This document shows, piece after piece, positions 46,590 to 55,989 of a DNA stretch of 64,000 nucleotides (position 1 is its first letter; each line of letters starts with the position of its first letter). Origin of the DNA: Aliiroseovarius sp. S1123 (GTDB lineage: Bacteria; Pseudomonadota; Alphaproteobacteria; Rhodobacterales; Rhodobacteraceae); contig NZ_JALKBE010000001.1 of NCBI RefSeq assembly GCF_023015885.1, forward strand, positions 124,001 through 188,000. The letters are read 5' to 3'. A program made the position numbers and the translations under genes. A model generated the notes under the pieces. The model made no database searches and was not told where the DNA came from. It worked only from the letters and a program-made list of their open reading frames with translations.

Positions 46590-46640
46590 TTCTTGCCACC
46601 ATCCTTGCCACCAAAAATTGTTCTATTGATTGCAATGATT
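46588..46640 (+). repeat. Island 2 terminal repeat, right copy (upstream of integrase)
   Basis: Starting at the integrase start codon, this stretch (TTTCTTGCCACCATCCTTGC... TTCTATTGATTGCAATGA) matches the left copy at 37493-37546 in the same orientation. The inner CCACCATCCTTGCCACCA is itself two direct CCACCA-type half sites, and the location suggests arm-binding and autoregulation. Confidence 0.6.
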
Positions 46641-46903
46641 TGAAGTGAGGTGCAAGGTTAAATTGACATAATGTCATGTATTGCAAAGATAAAATGCTCC
46701 TAGTTTCCAGTTGATGCCATCTTGTGCAATGTGCTCGCGGCGGACTTCGTCTCCGCCACCTTTTCGCATCAAAGGATGCGTGGAAAGGGCTCAATTTTCC
46801 GAAATTTGGGTTTAGAAGCTGGCCGGGTACGCTCGGCGGCGCGTATTTCGCTAGCTTTGGCCTAGTGGAAAAGGGCGACCAGTTTGGCCGCCCATTGTGT
46901 ATC
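46641..46903. other. Right boundary region of island 2
   Basis: The region holds attachment core 3 at 46741-46760 and then returns to core chromosome. An imperfect hairpin, GGGCGACC / GGCCGCCC, at about 46874-46894 could terminate the minus-strand fusion gene. I see no gene here. Confidence 0.5.
46741..46760. repeat. Attachment core copy 3 (attR, right end of island 2)
   Basis: CGGACTTCGTCTCCGCCACC is identical to core 2 over all 20 bases and matches the tRNA-Ser 3' end over 16. It marks the end of the accessory region. Confidence 0.92.
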
Positions 46904-49903
46904 TCATCCCTGCGACGCTTCGGCTAGGACCTTATCCAGAACGCTCAGGATCATGTCCACGTCCTCGGCCTCGATCGTCAGGGGCGGGCGAATTTTCAGG
47001 ATGTTGTCTTTCGGACCTTCGCTGCCGATCAGGATCCGGTGATCGCGCATCCGGTTCTTGATGAACTGGCAGATTTCGGTTGCTTCCGAGCCATCCAGGT
47101 GGATCAGTTCCAGCCCCAGAAACAGCCCCATTCCGCGCACATCGCCGACGCAGTCGTATTTGGCTTCAAGCGCGCGCAGCCCGTCGATCAGGCGTGCACC
47201 CATCTGCTTTGCGTTCTCTTGCAGGCCTTCGTCATCGACGATGTCCAAGACCTCTTTCCCGATGCGACAGGACAGGGTCGAGCCGCCGAAGGTCGAGAAG
47301 AACTCGATCCCGTTGTCGAAACTCTGGGCGATTTCCTTGGTGGTGACCAGCACGCCCAAGGGGTGCCCGTTGCCGATGGGTTTGCCCATGACGACGATGT
47401 CGGGCAGGGCGCCTTGGTGTTCGAACCCGAAATAGTAATCTCCTAGGCGGCCCAACCCGGTTTGTACTTCGTCCGCGATGCAGACACCGCCGACTGCGCG
47501 GATTTTCTCATAGACCGCAGGCAGATAGCCCTTGGGGGGAATGATCTGGCCACCGACCGAGGGGAAGGTCTCGGCGATGAAACCGGCCACGCCTTGTCCG
47601 CGTTCGGTAAGTGCCGCGATGGCCGGATCGACCAGATCGGCGTATTTCTGGGCGCGGTCGGGATCGTCGCGTTTGAACGTCCCGCGATAGTCATCGGCGA
47701 CATCGACCAGCTCGACCCAATCGGCTTTGCCAATTCCGCCCGGCTTGTTGAACTTATAGGCCGAGATCGCGACTGCCGCGTTGGTGTTGCCGTGATAGCC
47801 GTGATCCGGTGTCACGATGCCTTTGGCGCCGGTATGGGCGCGGGCAAGGCGCAGGGCCAGCTCGTTCGCCTCGGTGCCTGAGTTCACGAAGAAGCAGACT
47901 TCGAAATGCTCGGGCAGTTTGGACAGAACTTTATCGGCAAAAGCCGTCTGCGCCGGGTGCAGATAGCGCGTGTTCGAGTTCATGCGCTTCAGCTGATCCG
48001 CTGCCACGGCCTGAATGCGCGGGTGTGCGTGGCCTACATGCGGGACGTTATTATAGGCGTCCAGATAGGGGCGGCCCCACTCGTCAAACAGGTGATGTTT
48101 CCAACCGCGTACCAGCATCACCGGGTCTGAATAGGTCAGGCTGAGGTTGCCGCCGAAATGCGCGCGGCGGTCGTCCAGCACCTGCGCTTTGTCGGTCGGC
48201 TGATAGCAGACGTGGTCGTCCGGCAGGTTCAGAAGCGCTGCCGGGTTGGGGCAGATCGCACGCCACATGTACATCTCGTCCGGGTCGCCAACGCCGGGCC
48301 AGTCGGCCTCGATCCCGTCGGTGGTGAGGGCCAGTTGGAAATGCACATGCGGGGCCCATCCACCATTCTGGTTGGCATCTCCCAGCTGGCAGAAGGCAGC
48401 ACCTTTTTCGATCACATCGCCGGGTTTCAGGCGGTCCATGAACTCGGGATTCAGATGGCCGTAGAGGGTATAGAACGCATCGCCCTCGGGTGTTTCATGC
48501 GACAGGATGATCACCCCGCCATAGTCCAAATGTCCGGTGCGGTTTTCGGCAATAAAGACGGTGCCGTCACAAGGCGCATGAAGCAGCGTGCCGGCGGGCG
48601 CGAAGGCATCTACGGCCAAATGCACGGTGCGCCGGTCGCTGGCTTTCCACGGGCCTTTGCGAAAGGCGGGTTCAGCATAGATCAGGCGGGGCTCGTGATA
48701 GTAGCCCAGCCAGATGCGCCCGTTGTCTTCGAACTCTTCCCCCACGCGGGCAGCTTCGGACAAGGGCATGTGAAAGGGGTTCTGCGGCCATGTGCTGTGC
48801 TCGACAGACAAAGATCCCAAGGGCGCATCGCTCAGGTCTTCACCCATCACCGGCGCGAAATTCCCGCGTTCCTGATCCAACCATGCCATGGCCCTGTGGG
48901 CCCCATCCACGACGGGCAACCCGCAGGCCGCGCGCAGGCGGGCGGACAGAAGGCCGGGGTGCAGGTCGTGGGTCTCAAGGAACCGCCATGCAGGGGCTTG
49001 GCTGATCGTGACATAGGGGTCGTCCGGGTTGTCCGCAGCCATCAGGGTCGAGTTGACGACGCTGACCGCCAGACGCGTGCGTAGCAGGGGCCAAATCAGG
49101 TCGATCTCGGAGGCGGTCAGCGGATACGCGGCGTGATAGCCAGACACGAATGCGGCCAATGCAGCTTCGGGATTCGAGTGGTCTAGCACAAGATAGGCTG
49201 CCGCCACCGCCACATCGCAAATCCGGGGTGCGGCGCACATATCGCCGAAGTCGATTAGGCCCGAGAGAGAGCGGTTAAGAAGCCCTCCGTCCACGAGAAT
49301 GTTATAGTCGTTGGCGTCATTATGAATGGCCTGTTTCGGCAGGCTGTCGAGAACGTGTTTGACGGTCTCGAATTCGGCATGGATGGTTTCAAGAAGCGCC
49401 CGGCGATCTGGCTGCGTGACGCAGGGCAGCTCGTCCCTGATCCATCCGGCTTGCATCAAATCCCACTTGAAATCCCGCTGAAGCGCGTCGTGCTGGAAAT
49501 CCTGAAGCGCCTTGGCGGTCTGGCCCAAAGCCTCGCCGATCTGGTGGATCAACGCGTCGGTTTTGGGCGCGGCTTTGGCATAGCACTGGCCCGGCAGACG
49601 TTCGATCAGCCAGACCAGACGCTGTGCGCCTGACTCGTCGGCAAGATGCAGAAAACGCGCGCCCTTCGAAGTCGCGATGATGCGTGGAATCAACGCGTTG
49701 GGGGCCTTGTCCTGAATGTGATCCATCGCCTTGATTTGCAGGTCAACCAGCCAGTCTTCGCAACCCGGTCGCATCGCCTTCAGGACATATCCGTCACCCG
49801 TATCGGTCTCGGCCAGAAAGTTCAAATCATACTCGCCGTCCAACCGGCGAAGCTGGGCGTCGATGCCCCAATGCGTCAACAGAACGTGTTTCCAGTGGTC
49901 CAT
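46904..49903 (-). CDS. APH-kinase / M23 peptidase-like / class III aminotransferase fusion
   Basis: A 999-residue three-domain protein. Residues about 25-270 are an aminoglycoside-phosphotransferase-like kinase with the Brenner motif HNDANDYNI (about 193-201) and the metal-site LIDFGDM. Residues about 430-500 form an M23/LytM-like fold (LHAPCDGTVFIAE, TLYGHLNPEF, APHVHFQLAL), where H-x-H and other zinc ligands are visible. Residues about 590-995 are a class III PLP aminotransferase with VNSGTEANELALRLARA, DEVQTGLGR and the PLP lysine in VMGKPIGNGHP (about 839). Related fused proteins occur in other proteobacteria next to amine or phosphoethanolamine catabolism genes; the substrate is unknown. 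AAGGA precedes the start. It is divergent from the molybdenum enzyme genes. Confidence 0.85.
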   Translation of the reverse strand: MDHWKHVLLTHWGIDAQLRRLDGEYDLNFLAETDTGDGYVLKAMRPGCEDWLVDLQIKAMDHIQDKAPNALIPRIIATSKGARFLHLADESGAQRLVWLIERLPGQCYAKAAPKTDALIHQIGEALGQTAKALQDFQHDALQRDFKWDLMQAGWIRDELPCVTQPDRRALLETIHAEFETVKHVLDSLPKQAIHNDANDYNILVDGGLLNRSLSGLIDFGDMCAAPRICDVAVAAAYLVLDHSNPEAALAAFVSGYHAAYPLTASEIDLIWPLLRTRLAVSVVNSTLMAADNPDDPYVTISQAPAWRFLETHDLHPGLLSARLRAACGLPVVDGAHRAMAWLDQERGNFAPVMGEDLSDAPLGSLSVEHSTWPQNPFHMPLSEAARVGEEFEDNGRIWLGYYHEPRLIYAEPAFRKGPWKASDRRTVHLAVDAFAPAGTLLHAPCDGTVFIAENRTGHLDYGGVIILSHETPEGDAFYTLYGHLNPEFMDRLKPGDVIEKGAAFCQLGDANQNGGWAPHVHFQLALTTDGIEADWPGVGDPDEMYMWRAICPNPAALLNLPDDHVCYQPTDKAQVLDDRRAHFGGNLSLTYSDPVMLVRGWKHHLFDEWGRPYLDAYNNVPHVGHAHPRIQAVAADQLKRMNSNTRYLHPAQTAFADKVLSKLPEHFEVCFFVNSGTEANELALRLARAHTGAKGIVTPDHGYHGNTNAAVAISAYKFNKPGGIGKADWVELVDVADDYRGTFKRDDPDRAQKYADLVDPAIAALTERGQGVAGFIAETFPSVGGQIIPPKGYLPAVYEKIRAVGGVCIADEVQTGLGRLGDYYFGFEHQGALPDIVVMGKPIGNGHPLGVLVTTKEIAQSFDNGIEFFSTFGGSTLSCRIGKEVLDIVDDEGLQENAKQMGARLIDGLRALEAKYDCVGDVRGMGLFLGLELIHLDGSEATEICQFIKNRMRDHRILIGSEGPKDNILKIRPPLTIEAEDVDMILSVLDKVLAEASQG

Positions 49904-50130
49904 GTGCTGTCCTTTTCAAAGGGGCGGATTCGGCCCGGGCAAGTTGCGGCGATTGTTGCGCATTTTTGGATCCAATTTGCAACCAATTGGCAGAGTTTGA
50001 TCAAAAAACCTACGAACTGTTTTGGGGGTTGCATCGCGAAAACTCCTGTGGCCTACATAGCTGACCGGCGGTCATTAAGGTGCGTCAGGTTGACGTTACG
50101 TGAGTTGCCACCAGTCAAAGGACCAACGCG

Positions 50131-50589
50131 ATGAAGCTTACAGTGAACGGTGTTGCCCATGATGTGGATGTCGAAGAGGACATGCCGCTTTTGTGGGTTC
50201 TGAGGGACGAGTTGAAACTGGATGGCCCGAAATACGGCTGCGGTGTCGCGGCCTGCGGGGCGTGTACGGTGCATGTTGGTGGCGTGGCCGTGCGGTCGTG
50301 CCAAACTCTGGTCGGCGATGTGGATGGGCCGGTGACCACGATTGAGGGTCTGGGCAACCCAGATGAAATGCACGCGGTGCAGGCGGCTTGGTTGAAACAT
50401 CAAGTGGCGCAATGCGGCTATTGCCAAGGCGGACAGATGATGCAGGCTGCGGATTTGCTGTCCAACAATCCCAACCCGACCGACGAAGACATTGACGATG
50501 CGATGTCCGGAAACTTGTGCCGCTGTGGCACCTATCCCCGTATTCGCGACGCGGTGAAATCCGCCGCTAAAAATCTGCAAGTGAGCTAA
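50131..50589 (+). CDS. Xanthine-dehydrogenase-family [2Fe-2S] subunit (IorA type)
   Basis: A 152-residue iron-sulfur subunit of a molybdenum hydroxylase. The N-terminal plant-type ferredoxin half has the cysteines in [17 protein letters not shown] and RSCQTL; the C-terminal helical half has CGYCQGGQM and [11 protein letters not shown] for the second cluster. It shuttles electrons from the molybdenum subunit encoded 3 bases downstream to an acceptor. The size and pairing, without an FAD subunit gene, match isoquinoline 1-oxidoreductase (IorAB) and related aldehyde oxidoreductases that pass electrons to a cytochrome or the membrane chain. AAGGA lies 8 bases before the start. Confidence 0.92.
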   Translation: MKLTVNGVAHDVDVEEDMPLLWVLRDELKLDGPKYGCGVAACGACTVHVGGVAVRSCQTLVGDVDGPVTTIEGLGNPDEMHAVQAAWLKHQVAQCGYCQGGQMMQAADLLSNNPNPTDEDIDDAMSGNLCRCGTYPRIRDAVKSAAKNLQVS

Positions 50590-50592
50590 GAC

Positions 50593-52827
50593 ATGGGACG
50601 TATCGGAACAATCGCACGACGCAGTTTTCTTGTCGGCTCGGCGGCCCTTCTGGGTGGCGTGGCCTTTGGGTATTACATGTACAAACAACCCGTGGACAAT
50701 CCGTTGGACGACGATCTGGCGCAGGGTGAAGCGGCGCTGACACCCTATGTGCTGATCAACGCGGATGGGGTCACGCTGATTACGCCGCGTGCAGACATGG
50801 GGCAGGGGGCCTATTCGGTTCAGGCGGCCCTAATCGCCGAGGAACTAGATATCGAGCTGGACCAGATCAACGTTGATCCCGGCCCGCCCTCGGCGGCCTA
50901 TTGGAACACGGCCATTGCGGATGAGGGCGTACCCTTCCCCTCGACCGACCGAGGTATGGCGGCCGAAACCATGCGCGGCTTCATGGGCGCGGTCATCAAG
51001 CTGATGGGCATGCAGATCACAGGTGGCTCGACCACCGTGCCAGATGGGTTTGAAAAGCTGCGTGTGGCGGGGGCCGTCGCGCGTGAGACCTTAAAGGCGG
51101 CAGCGGCAGAGATGTCGAACCTTACTATCACGCAATTGAAAACAGAACGCGGCGCGGTGGTTTTGCCCGATGGCAAGCGCATTCCATACGAAGCGCTGGC
51201 AGCGAAAGCGGCCGAGATCGAACCCGTGACAGACGTGGCCCCGCGCCCTTCGACCCAGTGGCGTTTGGTGGGCAAGCCCATGCAGCGCGTAGACATGGTG
51301 TCGAAATCAACCGGCACGCAGAGCTATGGCATCGACATGCGGATGGAGGGCATGGTCCATGCCGCTGTTCGCGTGAACCCCCGGAAGGGTGGCGAGGTGA
51401 TCTCGTTCGATGCGACTGACGCCGAGGTCATGCGCGGGGTGCAGAAGGTGATCCCGGTGGCGGGTGGCGTGGGAGCCATTGCCGACAACACCTGGCGCGC
51501 GTTTCAGGCCGTTGATGCGATTGAAGTCGAGTGGGGCGCGGCCCCGTACCCTGCCGAGCAATCGGAGCACTGGCAGGTGTTGGCCGACACAATCGACGCG
51601 GGCGACGCAGATGCAACGCCCCGCGATGACGGAGACGTGGACGGCCTTGCGACAACGGTCGAGGTCGAATTCCGCGCGCCTTATCTGGCCCACGCACCGC
51701 TGGAACCGATGAACGCCACCGTTCTGGTCACCGACGACCGCGTTGACGTCTGGACCGGAAACCAGATCCCCCGCATGACACAATCCAGCGTTGCCAAGAT
51801 GACGGGCGTCGATGTGGATGACGTGCATGTCCACATCCTGATGATGGGCGGCAGTTTCGGGCACCGTCTTGAAGACGAGGTGGTGAAACGCGCGACCGAA
51901 CTGGCAATGGCCATGAAGGGCACGCCGGTCAAACTGACCTATAAGCGCGAGGAAGATACGCTTCAGGACTTCACCCGTCCGCTGGCGCTGATGCGCGGAC
52001 GCGGGGCTGTGGCGGATGGCAAAGTCACGGCGATGGAGATCAAGGTCGCCTCGCCTTCGATCATGGACAGCCAGATGGTGGAACGGCAGGGCTTCCCGGT
52101 GCCGGGCCCCGACACCACGATCACGCAGGCCCTGTGGGATCAGCCCTATGCGATCCCGAATTACCGCGTGACGGGATACCGCGCGCCGAAGCTTGGCCCG
52201 GTCAGCTCGTGGCGCTCGGTCGGGGCGTCACAGAACGGGTTCTTCCATGAGAACTTCCTGAACACGCTGATCCACGCCGCCGGTGCCGACCCGGTCGAGG
52301 AACGCTTGCGCCTGATGACAGACGACCCGTCGCGCAAGACCTTGGAAGCCGTGGCCGAGATGTCCGGCTGGGGTGGCGAACTTGCCGCGAATAAAGCCCG
52401 CGGCGTGGCCTTCTGCCTGTCCTTCGGCACGCCATGTGCACAGATCATCGAGATCACGAATGGTGAGGACGGTATCAAGCTGGACAAGGTCTGGGTCGCT
52501 GCCGAAGTGGGCAAAGTCGTGGACCCGGTGAACTTCGAGAACCTCGTCGCAGGCGGCGTGATCTGGGGCCTTGGCCACGCGATCAATAGCCAGATCACCT
52601 ATGCCGACGGCAGGACCGAGCAAGAGAACTTCTGGGATTTCGAAGGGCTGCGGAACTATCAAACGCCCGAGATCATCGTGCGCGGGCTGGAGAACCGGGA
52701 CTACGTGACCGGCGTTGGTGAGCCCCCCGTGCCGCCAGCCGCACCAGCGCTGGCCGAGGCGATATTTAGGGCGACGGGCGAGCGGCCCACGGAGATGCCG
52801 TTTGGCGAGAGGTTTGGGTTTGTTTGA
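50593..52827 (+). CDS. Molybdopterin-binding subunit of an IorB-type oxidoreductase
   Basis: A 744-residue catalytic subunit of the xanthine dehydrogenase family. A twin-arginine signal, ARRSFLVGSAALLGG, shows export to the periplasm as a folded complex with its iron-sulfur partner. The molybdopterin segments include MGQGAYSVQAALIAEEL, GGSFGHRLEDEV and VGASQNGFFHENFL; the C-terminal GVGEPPVPPAAPALAEAI contains the expected catalytic glutamate. No cofactor-insertion gene of the XdhC type is adjacent. Substrates of IorB-like enzymes are N-heterocycles or aldehydes; the real one here is unknown. Confidence 0.9.
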   Translation: MGRIGTIARRSFLVGSAALLGGVAFGYYMYKQPVDNPLDDDLAQGEAALTPYVLINADGVTLITPRADMGQGAYSVQAALIAEELDIELDQINVDPGPPSAAYWNTAIADEGVPFPSTDRGMAAETMRGFMGAVIKLMGMQITGGSTTVPDGFEKLRVAGAVARETLKAAAAEMSNLTITQLKTERGAVVLPDGKRIPYEALAAKAAEIEPVTDVAPRPSTQWRLVGKPMQRVDMVSKSTGTQSYGIDMRMEGMVHAAVRVNPRKGGEVISFDATDAEVMRGVQKVIPVAGGVGAIADNTWRAFQAVDAIEVEWGAAPYPAEQSEHWQVLADTIDAGDADATPRDDGDVDGLATTVEVEFRAPYLAHAPLEPMNATVLVTDDRVDVWTGNQIPRMTQSSVAKMTGVDVDDVHVHILMMGGSFGHRLEDEVVKRATELAMAMKGTPVKLTYKREEDTLQDFTRPLALMRGRGAVADGKVTAMEIKVASPSIMDSQMVERQGFPVPGPDTTITQALWDQPYAIPNYRVTGYRAPKLGPVSSWRSVGASQNGFFHENFLNTLIHAAGADPVEERLRLMTDDPSRKTLEAVAEMSGWGGELAANKARGVAFCLSFGTPCAQIIEITNGEDGIKLDKVWVAAEVGKVVDPVNFENLVAGGVIWGLGHAINSQITYADGRTEQENFWDFEGLRNYQTPEIIVRGLENRDYVTGVGEPPVPPAAPALAEAIFRATGERPTEMPFGERFGFV

Positions 52828-52920
52828 GTAAGTTCGGGCTCTGGTTTTGGAGTAATCACCCTTTAGCTCTATTCATGGTGGAGTTAAGGTGGTTCAATAC
52901 CAATAATCCAAAGTACCAAA

Positions 52921-53712
52921 ATGAATTATACATTCTATGTCGATGAGAGCGGTCAAGCTGGAATCAAGAAAATTAGGACCAAAGGATCTGGCGGGGCGTC
53001 ACCCTATTTGACACTTGGTGGGGTACTGGTGCCCGAGAGTGAAAAGGACAACTTGACAGAACTCGTTCTTTCGCTTGCGAAGGAGTTCGGTAAGCCTAGT
53101 CTCCATTGTAGTAAGCTGAACCACAACCAAATCGTGCGCTTCTCAAAATAGCTCGCACAGGCGCGTGTGAAATTGTTTGGCGTCATTTCTCTCAAGGCAA
53201 CTTTGGGAGGCTACGCTAAGGAGATCAATCACAGCGACAAGGCGTTCTACAACAAGAATGCCCAGTACTTGCTTGAACGATTAGCTCACTTCTTAGAGTT
53301 GAAAGGTATTGAAGATAAATCAGTTTCCATAATTTTCGAAGAAGGGAATTTTGATTATCAAAAACTGAAAGCGCTGATTGGAAAGTGCGTTCGCTCACCT
53401 CAGAAAGCTGCGACAAAGCGGCTTCAGGGCCGCATTAACCCCTCTTCAATTAAGGCGGTCCCTAAGGATGATGACCCTCTCTTACAGTTGGCGGATTTGG
53501 CGGCACATGCTTTGTATCGACTAGTCGATGACTCGCCTTCAACCTACGGCGTGCAAGAAGTGCGTTATGTTAGTGAGCTTCGCAGCAAGTTCTTCTCTGA
53601 CCCTGATACTGGGCTGGTTTGTGGGGCCGGCATTTTTCCGGTTCACAGATTGACGCAGATAAAGGCAGAAAAAGTGGTTGAGACGTTCTTGTCCGAACTC
53701 TCGTCTACGTAG
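52921..53712 (+). pseudogene. DUF3800 protein interrupted by an in-frame amber codon
   Basis: The frame would encode 263 residues but has TAG at codon 77 (53149-53151), with both halves in the same frame. The first part holds YVDESGQAG, the acidic N-terminal motif of DUF3800; the second holds LLQLADLAAHALYRL, its C-terminal motif. DUF3800 proteins resemble RNase H-like nucleases and are frequent in mobile regions. The gene is much more AT-rich than its neighbours and has no ribosome site, which suggests a recent arrival that is decaying. A fresh GTG at 53167 could start the second part. It is convergent with uvrB. Confidence 0.8.
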
Positions 53713-53714
53713 CT

Positions 53715-55901
53715 CTACCTCTTCTTCCCACGCCCAGCCCGCTGTCCCGGCTTCCCAGCCGTTGACCGCCCCTTCGCCTTCTGCGCGGCCTCGCCAGCTG
53801 CCTCAATCGCGGATTGCCGCGCTAGTGGATCGTCGGCGACGGCCAGTTCCACAGCCTCCAACCGATGTACCTCGTCACGCAGGCGGGCGGCTTCTTCGAA
53901 CTCGAGGTTCTCGGCCGCTTTGCGCATCTCGGCTTTCAGGACTTCCAGATGGGCCAGAAGGTTGTCGCCGACCATGGGTTTGTCGATGGTCGCCGTGACG
54001 CGGGACATGTCGGTGTCGCCGTCGTAAAGCCCAGCCAGAACGTCATCGACATTCTTTTTCACCGTCTCGGGCGTGATGCCGTGTTCGACGTTATAGGCAT
54101 GTTGTTTCTCACGCCGCCGTTCGGTTTCCTTCAGTGCCCGCTCCATCGAGCCGGTGATGCGGTCGGCATACATGATGACGCGGCCCTCGGCGTTCCGTGC
54201 GGCGCGGCCGATGGTTTGGATCAGCGAGGTTTCCGAGCGCAAGAAGCCTTCCTTATCCGCGTCCAGAATGGCGACCAGCCCGCATTCCGGGATGTCCAAG
54301 CCTTCGCGCAATAGGTTGATGCCGACAAGCACGTCGAACGCGCCAAGGCGCAGGTCGCGCAGAATCTCGATCCGTTCGATCGTGTCGATATCCGAGTGCA
54401 TATAGCGCACGCGGATGCCCTGTTCGTGCAGGTATTCGGTCAAATCCTCGGCCATGCGTTTGGTCAGCGTCGTGACCAGCGTGCGCATGTTGTTGGCGGC
54501 GACTTTGCGGACCTCGTCCAACAGATCGTCGACCTGCATCTCAACGGGCCGAATTTCGACCTCGGGATCCAGAAGCCCGGTGGGGCGGATGACCTGTTCA
54601 GCGAAGACACCGCCGGTCTGTTCCAACTCCCAATTCGAGGGCGTGGCGGACACGAAGACCGATTGCGGGCGCATGGCGTCCCATTCCTCGAACTTCAGGG
54701 GGCGGTTGTCCATGCAGCTGGGCAGGCGGAACCCGTGTTCGGCCAGTGTGAATTTACGCCGATAGTCGCCGCGATACATGCCGCCGATTTGGGGCACCGA
54801 GACATGGCTTTCATCGGCAAATACAATCGCGTTGTCTGGGATGTATTCAAACAGGGTGGGGGGCGGTTCGCCCGGTGCGCGGCCGGTCAGATAGCGCGAG
54901 TAGTTTTCGATGCCGTTGCAGAACCCGGCGGCTTCCAGCATTTCCAAATCGAACTTGGTGCGTTGCTCAAGGCGCTGGGCTTCCAGCAGTTTACCCTCGT
55001 CTTCGAACTGCTTCAGACGCAAGGCAAGCTCTTGCTTGATGCTTTGAATGGCCTGTTTCAGGGTCGGGGTGGGCGTCACGTAGTGCGAGTTCGCGTAGAT
55101 GCGTACCTTCTCTAAGGTGTCGGTCTTGGCGCCGGTCAGCGTGTCGAACTCGGTGATGCTTTCAAGTTCCTCGCCAAAGAAAGAGAACCGCCAGCCGCGG
55201 TCTTCAAGGTGGCTGGGCCAGACCTCGAGGCTATCGCCACGCACGCGGAACGATCCGCGCTGAAACGCGTTGTCATTGCGCTTGTACTGCTGGGCGACCA
55301 GATCGCGCATCATCGCGCGCTGGTCGTATTCCTCGCCCACGGTGATGTCTTGGGTCATGGCCGTGTAGGTCTCGGGCGAGCCGATGCCATAGATACAGGA
55401 CACAGAGGCCACGATGATCACGTCATCGCGCTCCAGAAGTGCCCGCGTGGCCGAGTGGCGCATCCGGTCGATCTGTTCGTTGATCTGGCTTTCCTTCTCG
55501 ATGAAGGTGTCCGAGCGCGCGACATAGGCTTCGGGTTGGTAGTAGTCATAGTAGCTGACGAAATACTCGACCGAGTTTTCAGGGAAGAACCCCTTCATCT
55601 CGCCATACAGCTGGGCGGCGAGGGTTTTGTTCGGTGCAAGGATAATCGCAGGGCGCTGGGTTTCCTCGATGATCTTGGCCATCGTGAAGGTTTTACCGGT
55701 GCCAGTCGCGCCCAGCAGCACCTGATCCCGCTCGCCATTTTCAATGCCGCTTTTCAGTTCGGCAATCGCCGTGGGCTGATCGCCCGCCGGCTTAAACGGC
55801 GTGTGCATCACGAACCGTTTGCCGCCTTCCAGCTTGGGGCGGGCGACAGGGGCCATTGTCGGGTTGGTCAGCGGGCTGTGTGGGGTCTGGTCATGGGGCA
55901 T
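53715..55901 (-). CDS. uvrB: UvrABC system protein B
   Basis: A 728-residue damage-recognition helicase of nucleotide excision repair, working with UvrA and UvrC in the cytoplasm. Motifs are Walker [13 protein letters not shown], the beta-hairpin segment [20 protein letters not shown] (motif II), [14 protein letters not shown], the helicase C block and [14 protein letters not shown]-terminal UVR domain for UvrC binding is visible ([17 protein letters not shown], about residues 670-690), and the tail is lysine/arginine-rich. I chose the ATG at 55901 because GGAGAG sits 6 bases upstream; a TTG start at 55922 would add 7 residues. Confidence 0.97.
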   Translation of the reverse strand: MPHDQTPHSPLTNPTMAPVARPKLEGGKRFVMHTPFKPAGDQPTAIAELKSGIENGERDQVLLGATGTGKTFTMAKIIEETQRPAIILAPNKTLAAQLYGEMKGFFPENSVEYFVSYYDYYQPEAYVARSDTFIEKESQINEQIDRMRHSATRALLERDDVIIVASVSCIYGIGSPETYTAMTQDITVGEEYDQRAMMRDLVAQQYKRNDNAFQRGSFRVRGDSLEVWPSHLEDRGWRFSFFGEELESITEFDTLTGAKTDTLEKVRIYANSHYVTPTPTLKQAIQSIKQELALRLKQFEDEGKLLEAQRLEQRTKFDLEMLEAAGFCNGIENYSRYLTGRAPGEPPPTLFEYIPDNAIVFADESHVSVPQIGGMYRGDYRRKFTLAEHGFRLPSCMDNRPLKFEEWDAMRPQSVFVSATPSNWELEQTGGVFAEQVIRPTGLLDPEVEIRPVEMQVDDLLDEVRKVAANNMRTLVTTLTKRMAEDLTEYLHEQGIRVRYMHSDIDTIERIEILRDLRLGAFDVLVGINLLREGLDIPECGLVAILDADKEGFLRSETSLIQTIGRAARNAEGRVIMYADRITGSMERALKETERRREKQHAYNVEHGITPETVKKNVDDVLAGLYDGDTDMSRVTATIDKPMVGDNLLAHLEVLKAEMRKAAENLEFEEAARLRDEVHRLEAVELAVADDPLARQSAIEAAGEAAQKAKGRSTAGKPGQRAGRGKKR

Positions 55902-55926
55902 GCGAATCTCTCCGTTCCCCAAGAAT

Positions 55927-55941
55927 GGTCACTTTTTGTTC
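55927..55941. promoter_or_regulatory. Possible SOS/LexA box upstream of uvrB
   Basis: GGTC-N7-GTTC (reverse GAAC-N7-GACC) lies 26-40 bases upstream of the uvrB start. It has one mismatch to the alphaproteobacterial LexA consensus GAAC-N7-GAAC, in a gene often under SOS control. Confidence 0.4.
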
Positions 55942-55989
55942 TTCTTCAAGGGGTGCCTGGCGCCAGATTAACAAGAATCTCCCCATAAT

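Larger units (their letters stand above)
37449..46760. mobile_element. Genomic island 2 (satellite-like element with Hhe defence gene)
   Basis: The island spans about 9.3 kb between attachment cores 2 and 3. Its genes are an AlpA-like regulator, a DUF927 primase/helicase-like protein, a large Hhe-type defence protein and a DUF4102 integrase at the right end, plus a terminal repeat near both ends and a 9-bp repeat array. Integrase, AlpA and a primase-like protein without capsid genes form the core of P4-like satellites and similar integrative elements, so I infer a hitch-hiking element with defence cargo. The integrase is cut short, so the island may be locked in place. Confidence 0.82.

Noticed and set aside
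45411-53151. Genome-wide amber reassignment (two in-frame TAG codons)
   Set aside because: Both cases are in foreign, probably decaying genes. Core genes end normally and none needs a read-through, so simple mutation is the better explanation.
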